A stretch of 64,000 nt of DNA from Primulina eburnea (GCF_022965805.1 NC_133105.1:4960001-5024000), one strand, 5' to 3'; counted from the first letter of the stretch, positions 45,783 to 60,500 are shown. Notes: a model not told the origin generated them from the sequence alone. Numbers and translations are program-made.

Positions 45783-47213
45783 TTAAAAACACTTCTTGTG
45801 AACAACTGCAGGACCAGATTCATCATACTCCCCCTTTGAGATCCACTCATGCACAAAATAAAAAATATTAGCTTGCACTATAACTAATATCATATCACCA
45901 ACAATGCACACACATGCATCTATACAAACTTGCCACCATCCGTGTTTTCACATTTTTGGATATCTTAGGCTGATTGAAGGCAACGCAAGTTGAAATGCTG
46001 ATGGAGTACGTGAATATGATGCGCTTTAAGAAAATAATAAAGAGTCAGCTGTTGGAATGTACCGGGGATGCCAGGATTGATCCTCCAATTCAGACACTGT
46101 ACTTCCTCTCAGGTGGTGCAACCACCTTAATCTTCACGCCTCTTGGGGCAAGTGCCGTTATTTCCTTGCTCATACGATCTGCAATACCAGGGAACATGTC
46201 GACCCACCACTGAGAACGATGTTGCCATAGAGATCCTTCTTGATATCCACATCACATTTCATCATGGAATTGTATCTTGTTTCATGAATTCCTGCAGCTT
46301 CCATTCCTATCAATGATGGCTGGAACAAGACTTCTGGCCTCTGGGCAACGGAACCTCTCAGCGGCAATGGTGATAACTTGTCCATCGGGCAGCTCATAAT
46401 TCTTCTCAATAGATGAGCAGTTTTTTGAAGTCTCCAGTTCTTGTTCGAAATCAAGTGCCAACGTATGCAAGCTTCTCTTTAACATCACCAACAATTTACC
46501 CGTTCGGCAGTTGTGGTGAACATATACCCTTTTTCAGTTAGAATCTTCATGAGATAGTCGGTGAGATCACGACCAGCAAGATCCAACTGCAGAATAGCAT
46601 TTGAGAGTGCATACCCCTCATAAATGGGAACAGTGGCTCACCCCATCACAAGAATCAAGTATTATGCCTGTTCATGAGAAAGTAACTTTGATTATATGAT
46701 CAAATTTGGCACCCTTCACGTAGTCACATTGTTGTACCGCCACTAGCATACAGTGAAAGAACAGCCTGGATTGCGGGGTGCCTCTGTGAACAGAACATGG
46801 TGCTCTTCAGGAGCAACACGGTAGAACGTATGGTGACAAATCTTTTCCATGTCCAATTGCTGACTATACCATGCTCAACAGGATTCTTCACCATGCTCCA
46901 TGGGATACTTCATGGTGAGAATACCTTTAGATTGAGCTTCATCCCCAACATAAACGTCTTTTGCCCCATACAACCATGACACCAGTGTGTCGGGGACGAC
47001 CCACTATGCTATGGAAAACAGCCCTTGGAGCATCACACCAGCAAATCCAGCCTATAAAGAAAAAAATACCAGGAGATACATCGCACAACATGAACATCAA
47101 TACCATTGCTCATCCCACATAGAAAACCAGATTCTCAATAATCAACAGCTTACCTTGACCATTCCAGTACCATTATCAACAACAAGGGGTTGAATATACT
47201 CTCCATCAGCCAC
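45783..47213 (-). pseudogene. Actin pseudogene retaining introns
   Basis: Exon 1 (47213-47154) encodes ADGEYIQPLVVDNGTGMVK but its start codon is GTG instead of ATG. It ends in a normal GTAAGC donor. Exon 2 begins at 47051 (AGFAG) and soon loses frame (one-base deletion in the GDDAPR region). Recognisable actin pieces then follow in changing frames: [70 protein letters not shown]. The part between the LTEAPLNP-equivalent and the [20 protein letters not shown] is deleted, and WIGGSILAS has Trp changed to TGA. The last exon (45845-45783, [12 protein letters not shown] to KKCF-stop) is intact. Introns at standard actin positions mark a decayed duplicate gene, not a processed copy. Confidence 0.9.
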
Positions 47214-48650
47214 ACTGTGTTATGCTGTATAGAGCCAAGAGGAGTGAGGTGACCGAGCTTAAAATAGAATGAAAAAAGACGAATCTTTACTCCAGAAACT
47301 AATGCAGCACATATTGAAAATATGAAGATCGTGTAACTGGATCTTATATTATATCAAAGATTATTCACAGCAGAACTCCGTATTTTCATATATCAAACCT
47401 ACATGTTCTGATCAAGTACTCGATGTCCAAAAATTATTTTTTGAATTTGTAAAAACATTAATGAATTACAGTCTTATTATTAAATTTGTACATAAATAAT
47501 ATATTTTAATATGCAACTTTAAAAAAACGTTTTTATAAATAAACTTTTAATAATAAACCCCAAACTCGAGTTCGGATACCCCTACTTAATCGAGCTCGAG
47601 TATTAGACTGAGTAAAGACTAAAGATAGGATAGTTTTGTCCTAGCAATCAGAGGGCGGTCTAAAATGAGTTCAAATTTTTTATAAACCTTGGCTTATAAG
47701 AGGTTTGTGGCCTCGTTTTTCTTTTGTTCAAGGGAGATTAAGTTAGAACAACTCCATACATGTTGGTAAATGTTGACAAGCCCTCCAATAAATGATAAAT
47801 TTACTTTCTAGTGATAGATATTAATAAAGACTTATTTTAAGTTTGAAACTCGACAAAAACGCTCCACTTCGGAGAAAATCGGAAAAAAATGTTTAAATGA
47901 TAGTTTGACGAATTAAGCGTAATTAAAGCGTTTAATTAAGCGTGTTTAAGAACAATTAATCAAATCTATTTATTTTTAATTTTTTTCATTGTGGAGGTAT
48001 GTCTTTTTATTTTAAAATAATAAATTAGGTTTATAATTTAGATGTTTGTTTTTAAATTTTAATTATGATTAAGTATGTCTGATAATGATTTGACAAATAT
48101 TTAGCATTTTTTAATATGGTTTAGTTGCAACAACAAATAAATAAAGATTGTAATTTTTATGTTTTTATAAATATGAGAATTATTACATCAGACTTAAATT
48201 TATCATATTTATGTATTATTTGATATATTTATTGGTTTGAGATAATTATAATTATACTAATGATAAAAAAAAAACAATTTTTCCCGCTTCAGTATGTGCT
48301 AATCTCTCTTAAGCTTGAAAAGCTTGGAGCTCGATATCTGCGCTTCGGAACGCTTCACGCTTTTTAAAACCTTGATAGAAACTACTTAAACCACAAAAAC
48401 TAAGTTAGATTTGGATTGATAGATTTTATATTGATAAAAGAATTTAATTTGGTAAAAAATTAGAATTTTTTTGATCCCTCCACCAAAAACACCCAAAATA
48501 CATATAATAAATATATAAGTATATCGGAAAGTTAGGCACTTCATCGAATGATTTCGGAATTTAGTTGTAGCGAACAATAGTGTCATACAAAACAAAAAGA
48601 GTTCTCCCAGAAGAAAAATAGAAAATAATCTAGAAGACCTAGAAAACATA
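47214..48650. other. Intergenic DNA with dispersed-repeat pieces
   Basis: It lies between the dead actin start and the serine decarboxylase stop. A segment from about 47858 (CGCTCCACTTCGG) to about 48370 (CTTCGGAACGCTTCACGC) with internal AATTAAGCG repeats looks like an old dispersed repeat; its class is unknown. No gene was seen. Confidence 0.4.
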
Positions 48651-51600
48651 TTATTTGTGAAGAACGCAGCAACAGTTCTCACTTCCTATATCCGCCGCAA
48701 GACACGGGGGCTGAACTTTCTCGTCACTGTACCAAAGCGATCGACCTTGAATTAATTCATCCAAAAAGTAATCCAGCTTCTCAAGAGTGACATTGGGCAT
48801 CACAATAGCGTGGGCCATATTTCCCTCGCAGGCAAGTTGCCAACGACGGACAAACTCCTCGTCTCGAGGTCGTTCAAACACGACAGTGCTGCTCAGTTCA
48901 TTGAGCATTGCACTAATGCCAGCTCCAATGAGACGGTCTTTCAAATAATGAGCGTTTCTCAGGCATTTTTGTACTTCTTTTTGGAACCCTTTGTAGCCTT
49001 TTCTATTCAGGGTGTACCAGAGAAAGATTGGCGCATGGCCGTTTCGGCTTCCCATGATTGTTGCATCTCTTGAGGCGAGATACTCTACATTCCTTGAAAG
49101 GGCGTTTATGTGCCGAAGCCTCGTGAGCTGCACACCACAAGGCATGGGGCATCCCACAAACTTGTGGCCAGATACACTGACACTGCCAATGGGCTTCTTG
49201 AATGTAACCTTGGGTGCCTGCAATAGGACCCGAAGAACTGAGAGAAAGAAGAGTGGCAAACCGAATTCCTAAACAAACTTGAATGAAATGAACAAAATAA
49301 AGTAAAATGCTGGAGAACCCTAAAAAATTGCACCCCCGTGGAACTCAGATGTGACAAGAAGTCGGCACTTAGGTTATCTCCACTCTTCTTTTACTAAAAT
49401 TCGAAATTTTCACAGTCGGTGATGTGATATTTTCAGCTCCAACTCCTACAGTTTCTTAAACTAAACACTATGTTTTAATTCTCCAATAACTATATTACAG
49501 GGCTAGATTCAATAGCAAAAATTGGTCCCAAAACACTCATCAGAGTAGATATTTGATCCTACAGCTGCATGCTTTTGGAGGATCAATGTAGGAAATGATG
49601 AGTAACATAAACAGATAACAATGAAGCTCAGCAAGCACAGTTAGAAAACCTTTTTGACAAATGGCATCATGAGCCCAAAAAGAGCACCATCACAATGGAT
49701 ATAGAATCTATCATGTGAAAACCCACAGTCTTCAAGAGTCTGTATAACCAGATCAAGGTCGTCAACAGCTCCCTTAACAGTAGTTCCTGCAATGCAGATA
49801 TTGTTACCAATATAGGGATAAACTCAACAATGTATAGCCATATTTGCAGTTTAAGGAAACTCAATCTCACTCCACACAGCGGACAAACAGTAGCTAGTAT
49901 CAGACTTGGAGGCAGAAAAGAGAGAGAAGAAATCACCTATGTTGACATTAATGATTGCTGGTTTGTCCTTGTTTGGAAGTAGCTTAGTTTTAAAATCATT
50001 ACAGTCTATCTCCCCCGTTAACAGAGTCCCGACTTTCACAGATTCCATTCTGTACATTCTTGCTGCTTTGAACACAGAATAGTGGGACTCTTTTGATGCA
50101 TAGAGAATTCCATCAGGAAACACTTCCCTCCTGTACAGTGGAATAAAGAATCATTTACTTATTATGAAGTATGAACTTTAAAGTTTTCCTCGCAAACACC
50201 ACTTGGACACAATTGGGAAAGACCACCATGTTCAAGTTATTGCCAACGTAGAAAGTCACGCAAATTTACACTAAAACAAACACTGTTGATAATGTTTTGT
50301 TCAAAACTCAAAATGAGACCAGATTCTTGAGAATAATGGTGTAGAATTATAATCTGAATCAAACAAACTTCTATTTTAACAATATTTTTTTTGTAATTAC
50401 AAAAAAAAAATTAATATTTACAATTAAGATTGAACCAACTGAAAGAAATGGAAAATTATTTACCTCGGATGTGAAACTAATAGCAGGGAAAAACAAACAT
50501 TTTTCATAGGCATATATTAGTTTAGCTTTTTGAGCAATTTTTCTCTCAAAAACTTTTTCAGAATAGTAGATGAAACTTTTAATTAACGCAAGCATTAACA
50601 TGTCGATTTAAATTTAATAATATCATCGCTCATAGTGAGAACTATGGTAAAACTAGTTTCTTGATGTCTTGAACCAAGTGAATAACCAGAATGATAATTG
50701 AACCAAATCCATAGAGGAACCTCTGTATTTGTAGTTAGAACCTCATAGACATAGACCAAAAGATACCTACCCTAGAAGGATGCCATGAAGATTGCCCTCA
50801 GTTCCACAATTTGTGATATATCCCCAATAATCATCCTTTTCAATCTCCCATAGACGGGCGAACCAATCCAAAACACCAATTTCGAACTGTCTTGAGTGCA
50901 CACCATAGTTGCTTTCAATGAATGGATCTCCAAGGTTGTTAATAGAGAAGTGCTGCAACTGACTAAGTGCACCATAATCGAAGTCCAAATTATAAGGATA
51001 CCCTGTGCGAAACAAGAAAAAAAAAAATTACGAAACGATGAGAACCATGGATTATGATAATGTCTAACATATTACCAGCAGTAAAGACAAATTAAGCAGC
51101 AGCAAAAAACATAAAACAAAAAATGTGAAAACTTTTCCATAACTCCAAGAAAAACCAAGAACCAATGTGCAATAAATCTCTCTGGTGTTTCGGTACAGTC
51201 ATCCCAAATGAGACAACAGTCCATGCTATATTCATTCGGTTTAATATAAGCGTCAAAACTCTCTGTCAACCACTAGTTGCAGAGGTAATTGCTTCGGCTT
51301 CTGCAGTTTCAATCAAAATCTCTCCGTACGTAACTCATGTAAAGACCCGCGAGATAGTTGCGAAAATTTCCAAAGAAATGCAGGCTTCTCAAATACCTAA
51401 ATGGTGCTTGGTCCTTTCGACGAGCGTTCTGCGGTATCTAGCCAATATGCTGGCCATATAGGCCTCCTTATCCCCCGTCGATTCATCGTCAGCGTCTGGC
51501 TCCGTCACCTCCAAGCTCGTGGTGTGCACGTTCTTCCCCAAAACCATCTCTCTCTTCTCCCAATCATCTTCGGTACTCGAATCCACCACTGGCGGCACTT

Positions 51601-51733
51601 GCTCTGCCACCACCGCCGACGGATCAAACGATTCCACGCCCGACAACTCCGTCAAGAGATCCGCAGATTTTTCGTGCCTCAAAGCTCCGTTAGACGCCAT
51701 TGGTGCTTCAATCTCTACGCCAGTCCCAACCAT
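48651..51733 (-). CDS. SDC: Serine decarboxylase (PLP-dependent)
   Basis: Five exons, 5' to 3': 51733-51397, 51002-50771, 50130-49937, 49786-49650, 49217-48651, phase-consistent, giving 488 aa. The enzyme converts L-serine to ethanolamine, the first step toward plant choline and phosphatidylethanolamine. It is a group II PLP decarboxylase once annotated as histidine decarboxylase-like. Recognisable segments are [81 protein letters not shown], and [16 protein letters not shown] with the PLP-binding Lys at 49161-49163. The variable N-terminus and the length match Arabidopsis SDC1 (At1g43710). No defects were seen. Confidence 0.94.
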
Positions 51734-52050
51734 GCTGCTCTAGATCAGTAAAAAATGGGGGAATACATCAATCCAGCAATTCTTCCCCTATAAAACAAGA
51801 ATAAATAAATACACAAATGGCTATAAAAATGTGTTGCCTGGTAAAGACAGTTGTGGATAATTAATTACAGGAGAAACTGAAGAATCGGGCGAAACTGAAG
51901 CTGGTGAATAGGAGGAAATGTATTATTTTAATTTATATGTTTATAAAAATCTATCCAAATATAAATATATATTTCTAAGACAATCACGAATAAAATTAAT
52001 TTTGATGGTTTCCAAAAAATAAAAATAAAAATAATTTGCCCAAATTTTTT
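51734..52050 (-). promoter_or_regulatory. Promoter and 5' UTR of serine decarboxylase
   Basis: This is the upstream flank of ATG 51733, non-coding and ending at a MITE copy. No specific motif was assigned. Confidence 0.35.
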
Positions 52051-52233
52051 AGAGTGGGTCTCATGTGAGACCATCTCACGGATCATAATCTGTGAGACGG
52101 GTCAACAATACCCATATTCACAATAAAAGATAGTACTCTTAGCATAAAAAGTAATACTCTTTTATGGGTGACCCAAATTAGAGATCCGTCTCACAAATAA
52201 TACCCGTGAGAATGTCTCACATAAGTTTTTGCC
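52051..52233 (-). mobile_element. MITE-like repeat family copy 9, full length
   Basis: On the minus strand it starts GGCAAAAACTTATGTGAGAC and ends TCTCACATGAGACCCACTC, with all internal blocks. It lies about 320 bp upstream of the serine decarboxylase start. Confidence 0.88.
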
Positions 52234-53912
52234 AATTTTTTATTATTATTTTTACTGTTATTATTGTTAATATAACAAAAATAGTAATTAATAATTTTCT
52301 ATTAATTATTTTAAAATTAACATTATCACGTAAGCATATTATTATTTATTTGATAATCAATCAATAAAATATTATAATAAATTTTATTTTTTATATTAAT
52401 TCGACAAAGATGACAGAGATATTAATGAAACACATTATTTTGTCATGCAATAAAATCTATGTTCGTTGAGTCAGAAAATACTCTTTAAATGAATAAAACA
52501 TCATTATCTCTGTTAAAAATATACATTTACGATAAAAAATAAAAATCTCAAACTCATAAAATATATTAAACTATCTACTTTATAAAAATAATTTCACTCA
52601 ATTGTGGTTTTCTTCACAAATTGAGAGACTTATTTATAGAATTTGATTAGAAATAATCCAAAAATAAATACAGAATTACATACATCATCACACACAAAGT
52701 TTCAATATTTACTACTCTTATTTTCAAGATTCAATCTCTTATTTTCAACAATCTCAACACTCTTAATTCATAGAAATTTTACTATATTTAGCTCGAATTA
52801 TACGATATTTAGAATTAAAATCAGTCCGATATCTCGATTTATTATCTCATTAATCATTATTGTCACCTCCCAGAGTCTGATAAATAATTCAATGAATCAC
52901 AAATCATCAAGTGTATGACAAACTTGAACTGATATTTGGATAAACGTGGATGACTAATGTGTCATTATAATAAAAATAAAACATGTATTTCTTGACAAAG
53001 ATTAGAGCAAGGATGACTCAGTTCATCAACCTACATAAAATAATGATATAAAACTTCGTGTTTGTATAATTAATCATTGAGCCAATTTTATGGGATTACT
53101 TGTCGGATAATAAATCATACCAGCCAATTTCCAGTATTTTATTTTTTATTATATTTTGCCAAAATAAAATAAACAGGAGAAAAATAGAAGATAAGTTTAA
53201 AAAAACATACTACGTCAGGCCCATTATTACAATCGAACCCACCCCACTACGTGGTGTTGTCCTTTCCCAAACAGAATCAAGTGGGCCCCCCCGTGCTGAC
53301 ACACGTTTCCGTTTCGGCTGGACCAGCCCATTATTCGATCTACGTACCCATAGATATGGGCCATGTTATCTCAAGTGGGCTTTTCTAGCCCAAAATGGTG
53401 GATGGTGACGTTGCTTATCTGCACTATTCACTTTACCTTTCGTTTCAATCAAATCTTTCCTCAAACATTAATTGGAAATTATGTGCTTCCGAACAAAAAA
53501 AACCTTACGCTTATTCTTAAAATTTTATAAACTATTTTTTTATTAAAAAAATGGTCTTTTATTGAGCTACTATATGATGTGAACGATAATAAATTAAATT
53601 ATTAAATATCCTTATTTTATTCAATATTTTGTTCAAATTTTGCGAATTTTTAGAATCATACATCATTATGTTTTCTAACTTTATCAGATACATATTATTT
53701 TTACAAAAATTAATTTCAATTTGGTTTCAATTCTATTTCAATACATCTTAATTCATTTTCGGTTATACTTTTGATTCGATATTATACATGATTACTTCGA
53801 TTTCATCATCACAAATCTAAAACCAATTTAATCTTTTTTCAAATTAGATTTATAAACTATTTAGTTATGATCGAGTCTCGAAACGAACTTGAAATTTAAT
53901 ATCAAATTTAAA
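52234..53912. other. Intergenic DNA with a GGCCCA-rich stretch
   Basis: It is mostly AT-rich. About 53215-53400 is richer in GC and holds several GGCCCA/TGGGCC-type (site II/TCP) motifs. It is a candidate distal promoter for the kinase gene about 1.1 kb downstream, or for an unseen transcript. Confidence 0.4.
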
Positions 53913-54052
53913 GCAAAAACTTGTGTGAACGGTCTCACAGATCTTATTTTGTGAGACAGATTTCTTATTTGGGTCATCCATAAAAAAATATTATTTTTTA
54001 TTGTGAATATCAATAGAGTTGACATATCTCAAAGATAAAGATTCGTGAGATT
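53913..54052 (+). mobile_element. MITE-like repeat family copy 10
   Basis: It starts GCAAAAACTTGTGTGAACGG and has the internal blocks with one deletion (the TATGCTAAGAGTATTAC block is missing). It lies about 460 bp upstream of the kinase start codon. Confidence 0.8.
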
Positions 54053-54514
54053 GCTAATCCAAATTTAAATTTTAATATGATATCGGCTCACACAACCTTT
54101 ATTGAGGTTATCTACCAAAGACGACCCGACCTTTCGTAATTATTACATGTCCCCGGAACCCCTATCCATTTCCACCAGTCAACTTTTTCCTTATCCTCTC
54201 TCACACACAGTCGCAGGAAAACAAACGTGTAACTAAAGTACACGGTCGTGCAGGGGTCTCCTGCAAGACAAAAGACTGACAATTTTGAAGCAAAAATTTC
54301 CTCCCTGTACGGTTTTTGTGCTCGAGAAGCTGTGATTGGCACAGTACTGGCGGACCAATTAACCCCTCGGTCGTTGCATAGGGGAAAAATCCATTGAGAA
54401 GAGTTACAGTTCCAGTGAAAGTCAACTAACTCGATCCATATACGTTTTATTTTCAAATTTTGTAATATAACTTACTCATTGAGAAAATATACGCATTTAT
54501 TTATAATAATCTAT
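54053..54514 (+). promoter_or_regulatory. Promoter and 5' UTR of ACT-domain kinase gene
   Basis: This non-coding upstream flank includes a leader-like mixed-composition segment (54110-54440). ORFs on the minus strand here match nothing. Confidence 0.35.
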
Positions 54515-57500
54515 ATGGATTTCGTGGAGGAGGTGGGGGAGAGTTCATCCCCGCCGCGGACCTACAGCATCGTCGGCGGAAGTTGCGGAGGAGGACACGA
54601 TGTGATCAGGAATGATGTTTTTACCCGTTTGATAGAGAATGGAAATGGAGAGGTGGTTGGAAATCCTCATTTTCGTGAACAGTTGGAAGCTCATTTCAAC
54701 CGCCTTCCTCAAAGGTGCAATTTTTTTTTAATTTTTTTGTGCGCGAAGTGCGATGAAATAGGAATTCTTTGTGCGTGTATGCGTTGAATCATTTGGGTTT
54801 GTGTGTTTTTTGTTTTGCTTTAGATTTGGAGTGCGCTTTTGCCGTTGAATTGCTTGTGATTGTTTTCCTGAATTGCTTGTGTTTGAAAACGTATCGCTCT
54901 TTGTGTACGATGCTGGAATACAGTTAGCATGCATGTTATTTGTTTCGAGTCACATTCATTGGGCTTGAGATTCAAAGATTCACATTTATTAGAATTTGAT
55001 CTCTTAAACCAGAGGATAACCGGAATCTTTCCAGGAAATCTATGATTTCTTTTCGACTTATTTTACAATATTCTTGTTTTGAATTTTTGTCTATTTGAAC
55101 TTAGTATGGACCTTCGGTGCTGCCATTTAATCCATCGTGGTGTGTTTTTCAGTTATATGTTGGATGTAAATATGGATAGAGTGGAAGATGTGTTGTTGCA
55201 TCAAAAGCTTCTTTCTAGGGCTAAGGACCCTGCTAATCGACCCGTTTTCCATATTCGTTGTCTAGAGGTATGGATATATATTCATTGGCATTTTAGACCC
55301 TTTGCTGACTAGCTCAATTGAAAATTTCCCATATTTTCTAGGAATTTACCATTACTCAAAACTCTTGAATCTTTTGATTCGTTTATCTACATTTTAGTAA
55401 CTTTACAGGATCTGAAGATTGTGTGTGAAAGTAGACAAAATACAAAAGGCAGAGATTTGCTGCCAAAAATTATATGGATTTGATTATGTTATTAATGGCA
55501 ATGTCAAAAGAATAAACTCTGTTGTTAATTTTATAGTCGTTGAGTAATCTTGATACCATTTCGAAGTTCTCTCTCCTTTAGGTGATGCTATTAATGTGAC
55601 TCACTAAACTTGTTTTTTAATCATCATAATAATTTTTCGCAAGCGAAGCATGAAAAGTATGAGAAATCCATCTTACAATCCCCATTTCAGTCGACTCCTG
55701 AGGTAAAAGGTTAATAAAGCAGACTGAATTTAGCGATTGTACCGCTCTTGCTAGTGCCGTGTACATGTGATCATTCAAAGACAACTAAATATTTTTTTGA
55801 TGTCCCAAGTATTTGTAAAACCTTTCCTGGAACGGTTTAAATGATTCCCGTGTAGCAGAAAGATCTCGTTGGTCCCCCATGTACCTTCCATGTGAAATAC
55901 TGGAATCAGAAGATTATTTTGCTTTACCGCTGGCTATTGCTTTTATTGTATCGGCTGTTTGTTCCATATGAGAGCAGATGGTCGTTCTGCACCCTTTTTT
56001 TTTTGCGTATTATTTTTGCTGCTTACTGTATTGTACATCTCATTTTTCTTTCTATATGTGACTCATGTTTACTCTCCTGCTCTATAATTTTTCATCTGCC
56101 ACAGGATATTTGCACTAGAACCAATGGCATTGATGATGAACAAGTTTCAAGTTTTCCTCTCGCCTCGAATCGACGTGGTACTGTTGATGACAAAGAAGCC
56201 AAATCATCAAGTCGTAGGTGCTTATGATTTTAAATGTTTAGTTGTCTAATTTATTTTTCACCACGCCATATAACATTCTTACGCCTGCCGGGTGCTTGTT
56301 GCTGTCGTATTATGTTTTTATCTAGTTCTTACAATATTCTAGTCTGACTGTGACTTGAAACAGGAACTTTGTGGGTGGCTTGGAGACTTGTTCTAAGCTA
56401 GAGGGTCTAAATTTAGATATCAAGAAGAATTCTAATGATAAAGACAAGGAAACTCCAGCAGAATATTCTCCCAGAAGGTAATTTTTGGGCCGCTTTATAT
56501 GCTTTGTGTTATTATTTATCTTATTAAGGATAACAGTGTGTTATTTAATATTTGAGGGATAAGAAAAATCCACCTATTCTTTGCTCCCGAGTATTCATTA
56601 AAATTTCCGGCCTGTTAGGTGTTAAGATAGTCAGCTACAAATGTCATGCCTGATAAATTCTCTGATCAAGTCCTCTTCAGTGGACTTCAGTGCCTTTTAT
56701 GCTTCTCTCGAGCCATTTTACTTCCTCAACCCAGCACTTTCTGACTATCATATGGAGGGATTTTGTGTAACTTATAGCGTAACTTAGTAACTCTCTTTCC
56801 CATCTAGAAACTACTGTAGATACTCTGTTCTCTTTGTTGCACCATGTCTATAGATCATCCAAGCTTGAAGCTCACTTGGCCCAAGACTCTGTCTCTCACT
56901 TGAATGCACGTGACCTGCGAACTCTTTCAATTTTTTCTTCATTAGTGCTTCTTGTATAAAAATAAATTTACTATAAGCATGAATAGTGCAGGCAGGAAGC
57001 TTTGCACACACCAATTCATGAAGTAGTATTTTGTACCATTGACAAACCTAAGCTTCTTAGTCAGGTAAATTACAAAGTGTATTTTCTGCATTTTTAAATA
57101 GATATCTGGTCTTTACCATGCAATTTTTTTTGTGAACTTCTGTGACTTGGTCATTTTTATGGAGTTAGGCTGATGATTTGTATACGTTCTCATTCAGCAC
57201 CAATCAGAATATGTTATGTAAGTCATGTCACGTTTCAAAATGATGGTGCCTCATTCTTCTCCGAGAAAAATGAGAAGCTTCAATATTACCTGTCGGATAT
57301 GCTCAATTGCATAGTTTCTTAAGTATCTACTAGTCTTTTGGTTTTGATTCTTCCTTTCTTTTCTCTGTTTTCCTTTTAAATTATTCTTCCTCTCCTCTTC
57401 CATCATTTGAGGTTTCATGTTAGTGGTATTTAGATTTGACAATTGTGCATTACTGAGTTTTGTATTATTGAAGTCTTTGACTCTTATTTCTCTTATGCAG

Positions 57501-60500
57501 CTTTCTGCTTTGCTCTCAGACATAGGACTTAACATACGGGAAGCTCATGTATTTTCAACGATGGATGGCTACTCTTTAGATGTATTTGTTGTTGATGGAT
57601 GGCTTGTTGAGGTAACTGTGGTGTAGTTTACCAAGTTCAGTATCATTCTCAATCTCAGTATCTAGTGGGGGTGGGGGGCAATCAGAGGTTGTTGTTTTAA
57701 GTTAGGTAGAACATGAAATTCCTGCATTCCAAATTTGAGGCAACTTTCATCACATCCAATTGTAATTTGCTGACTTGTTTCTTATCATGTTGTCCACAAA
57801 CTTTCAGATAACCATTATTTCATCCACAGTATCTTAATTGCGAAAAATAACATCATTTTAGTTCACCAGTGGAACCTTTTTATTTTGACATGCCTCTGAC
57901 AAGGACTGCATTTTCTTTTCATGTACATTGACTGAGACTCTCATTGGACTATTGGTGGTTCCTGTATTTCAAGATGTCTGTGCAGTAGTGTGTGAAATTT
58001 TATCTGTAGAGCATTGAAATAATTTTTAAGTCTATGATCGAGGATGTTGCTATGTCGAAATGTTGTTGACTTTTATATGTTGTGGCTAGGATACAGAGGG
58101 TTTATATGAAGCGATGACACAAGCAATTGCTAGAAGTGAGGTAATTGACATTGATATACTTCATATTGTTTTGTGTTTATCTTTCACCTTCTTAAATTCC
58201 TTCATTTTGTTTTCGTAATTCGAGAATTCGGCTAATTCGTTATTATGTATTTGTTGTACTAAGGATACATTCTAATGTAAAGGAGTTTGTTTATAACACT
58301 TTATTCTGTTTGGTTAAATCTGGCTCATATCCGATAAAAAAACTCTTATTTGATTGAAAGAGCATATATTGTTCAAAGACAAGTAAAGAAGCCATGCTTC
58401 TTCATAGATAATCAAAGTGGACAATTTACCATAGAACAATAAATCAGAAGCGCAGTCCAGTTCGATCAAGCAAAACTATTCATTTAAGTTTTGCTTGAGC
58501 CTTGAATGACTAGTGAAGGTTAAAACTATGTCATGTGTGTTTGATTCTCAGCAGATAAATAAAATATTAAATGAGCTTTAATGTAGCTCAATACTGGTGA
58601 ATTGCAAGTAGCTTGGTGTTGTTTCAGTCATCTCGAGGGCTTTTGAGTTGAGTTATATTCCATAAGGTTACTAAAGGTATCAAAGGTTTTGCATCTCAAA
58701 CAACTTTATATTTTTGGTGAGGTCATTACTTGACATGATAGCTGAACCAGGCCTAGGGAAGGTAATTGGTTGAAATACTGTAATCCATTAATGAAAAAGA
58801 ATTCCATGTGCTAAGCTTTTGAAAATAATACCTCATGAATGTGGGGACTGTGTTAGAGGCCATCATATTCAACATCTCACATCTTGAACGGCTTAAAATT
58901 TGTTTAGGGATCGTGGTCTGGTTCTTTGCCGTCACGGCCAATGTTACTGGAGAAAGCTAATGCCATGCAAGCAAAATATGAAGATTGGGAAATAGATTGG
59001 AGATTATTGAAGATAGGGGATAAAATTGCTGCTGGATCTTGTGGAGATTTGTTAGTTTATAGCTTGATGATTAGTTTTATGAAATACTCTGTCCTGTGTT
59101 ACCATTGCTAACATTTTGAGTGTTTTTTACCAGGTATCGCGGAATATATTCTGGCCAGAATGTTGCTGTCAAGGTCCTTAGATCTGAGCATTTGAATAAT
59201 TCTCTGGAAGTAGAGTTTAAACAGGAAATTGCTATTTTAAGGTAACTATCATTACAGCTTTCTAGAATAGATGGTCATGCGTTTTTTCCCGATTCACCTC
59301 ATGTTTTTTTTATTTGTCTCGAAATTTTTGAAATTTGGCATTGAAAAAAGTTTGATCTTGTCACCACCAATTCCAACTCGGTTCATTGAATTTTCTAATA
59401 TTTCCTTTGTTCAATGCAGACAGGTACAACATGAAAATGTCGTACATTTCATAGGCGCTTGCACAAAGCTGCCACATGTATGCATAGTAACAGGTATCGT
59501 GCTTACTATGAGAGTAATTGTCTTTCAACTTTTGTAATGTGCAATGCTTGGTGTGACTTAGCTACTTTTGATTGCAACATATTATAAGTACCATGCATGC
59601 AACTTAGCTATAGGTGTATGGCTGTTGTTGTTTTGAACTGTCAAACTAATTCTGTGTTCTTCCATTCTCAACCTAAAGTAAAATATTTATGTAATAGGAG
59701 AAAACTTTAAATTATCTGAAAGTCCCATAGTTGTTTCTTCTTCAGTGTTTTGATTGTAACTATGTCTAAAGTTTACTAATTTATTCATGTCGCTACTGAT
59801 TTTTGTGTTTAGAGTACATGCCTGGTGGGAGCCTGTATGAATATTTGCATAAGAATCTTCTTGTCTTGAAACTCCCACAACTGCTGAAGTTTGCAATTGA
59901 CATCTGCAAAGGGATGGAGTACCTTCACCAAAAGAACGTCATACACAGGGACTTGAAGACAGCAAATTTGCTTATGGATACTCACAATGTAAGTTCTTAA
60001 GAAATAATATTTTCTTGCTTGAATTTCTAGCTGGATTGCATACTTATTCTTAATATTCTATGATGCTGCCTCTTGCCTCCATATTGTTGGCTATGGTGTC
60101 GGATTTCTTATTCACGAGATTCTTTATCAGTTGCTTGAGCTTGTTTTGCGTCTTTTATAACTTATTGGTGCGTACGTGTATTGATCAGTTCGATAATTTG
60201 TTTCAAGGTTGTTAAGGTAGCAGATTTTGGAATTGCTCGGTTCCAGAACAATGGTGGGGTGATGACGGCAGAGACTGGAACATATAGATGGATGGCACCT
60301 GAGGTGATGTTTTTAGATTTTCTTATATTGTGACAAGTAAATTTTTCATAGAAAAAGAGGGATCCAAATTTCTTAGTCCAGCATTTAAATCTTTGTTCTG
60401 TTAGTTTGGGGTGACTTAGGTTGTAAAATGTATCTATAGCCAAAAATTCTTGATTCTGAATATCCCATCCCATGGGCTATCTAATTCGTGGTTTTTACTC

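Noticed and set aside
51401..51751. 116-aa plus-strand ORF
   Set aside because: It is antisense to exon 1 of serine decarboxylase and has no independent support.
54112..54456. 114-aa minus-strand ORF upstream of the kinase gene
   Set aside because: No recognisable domain; it lies in the 5' flank of the kinase gene on the opposite strand and is probably chance.
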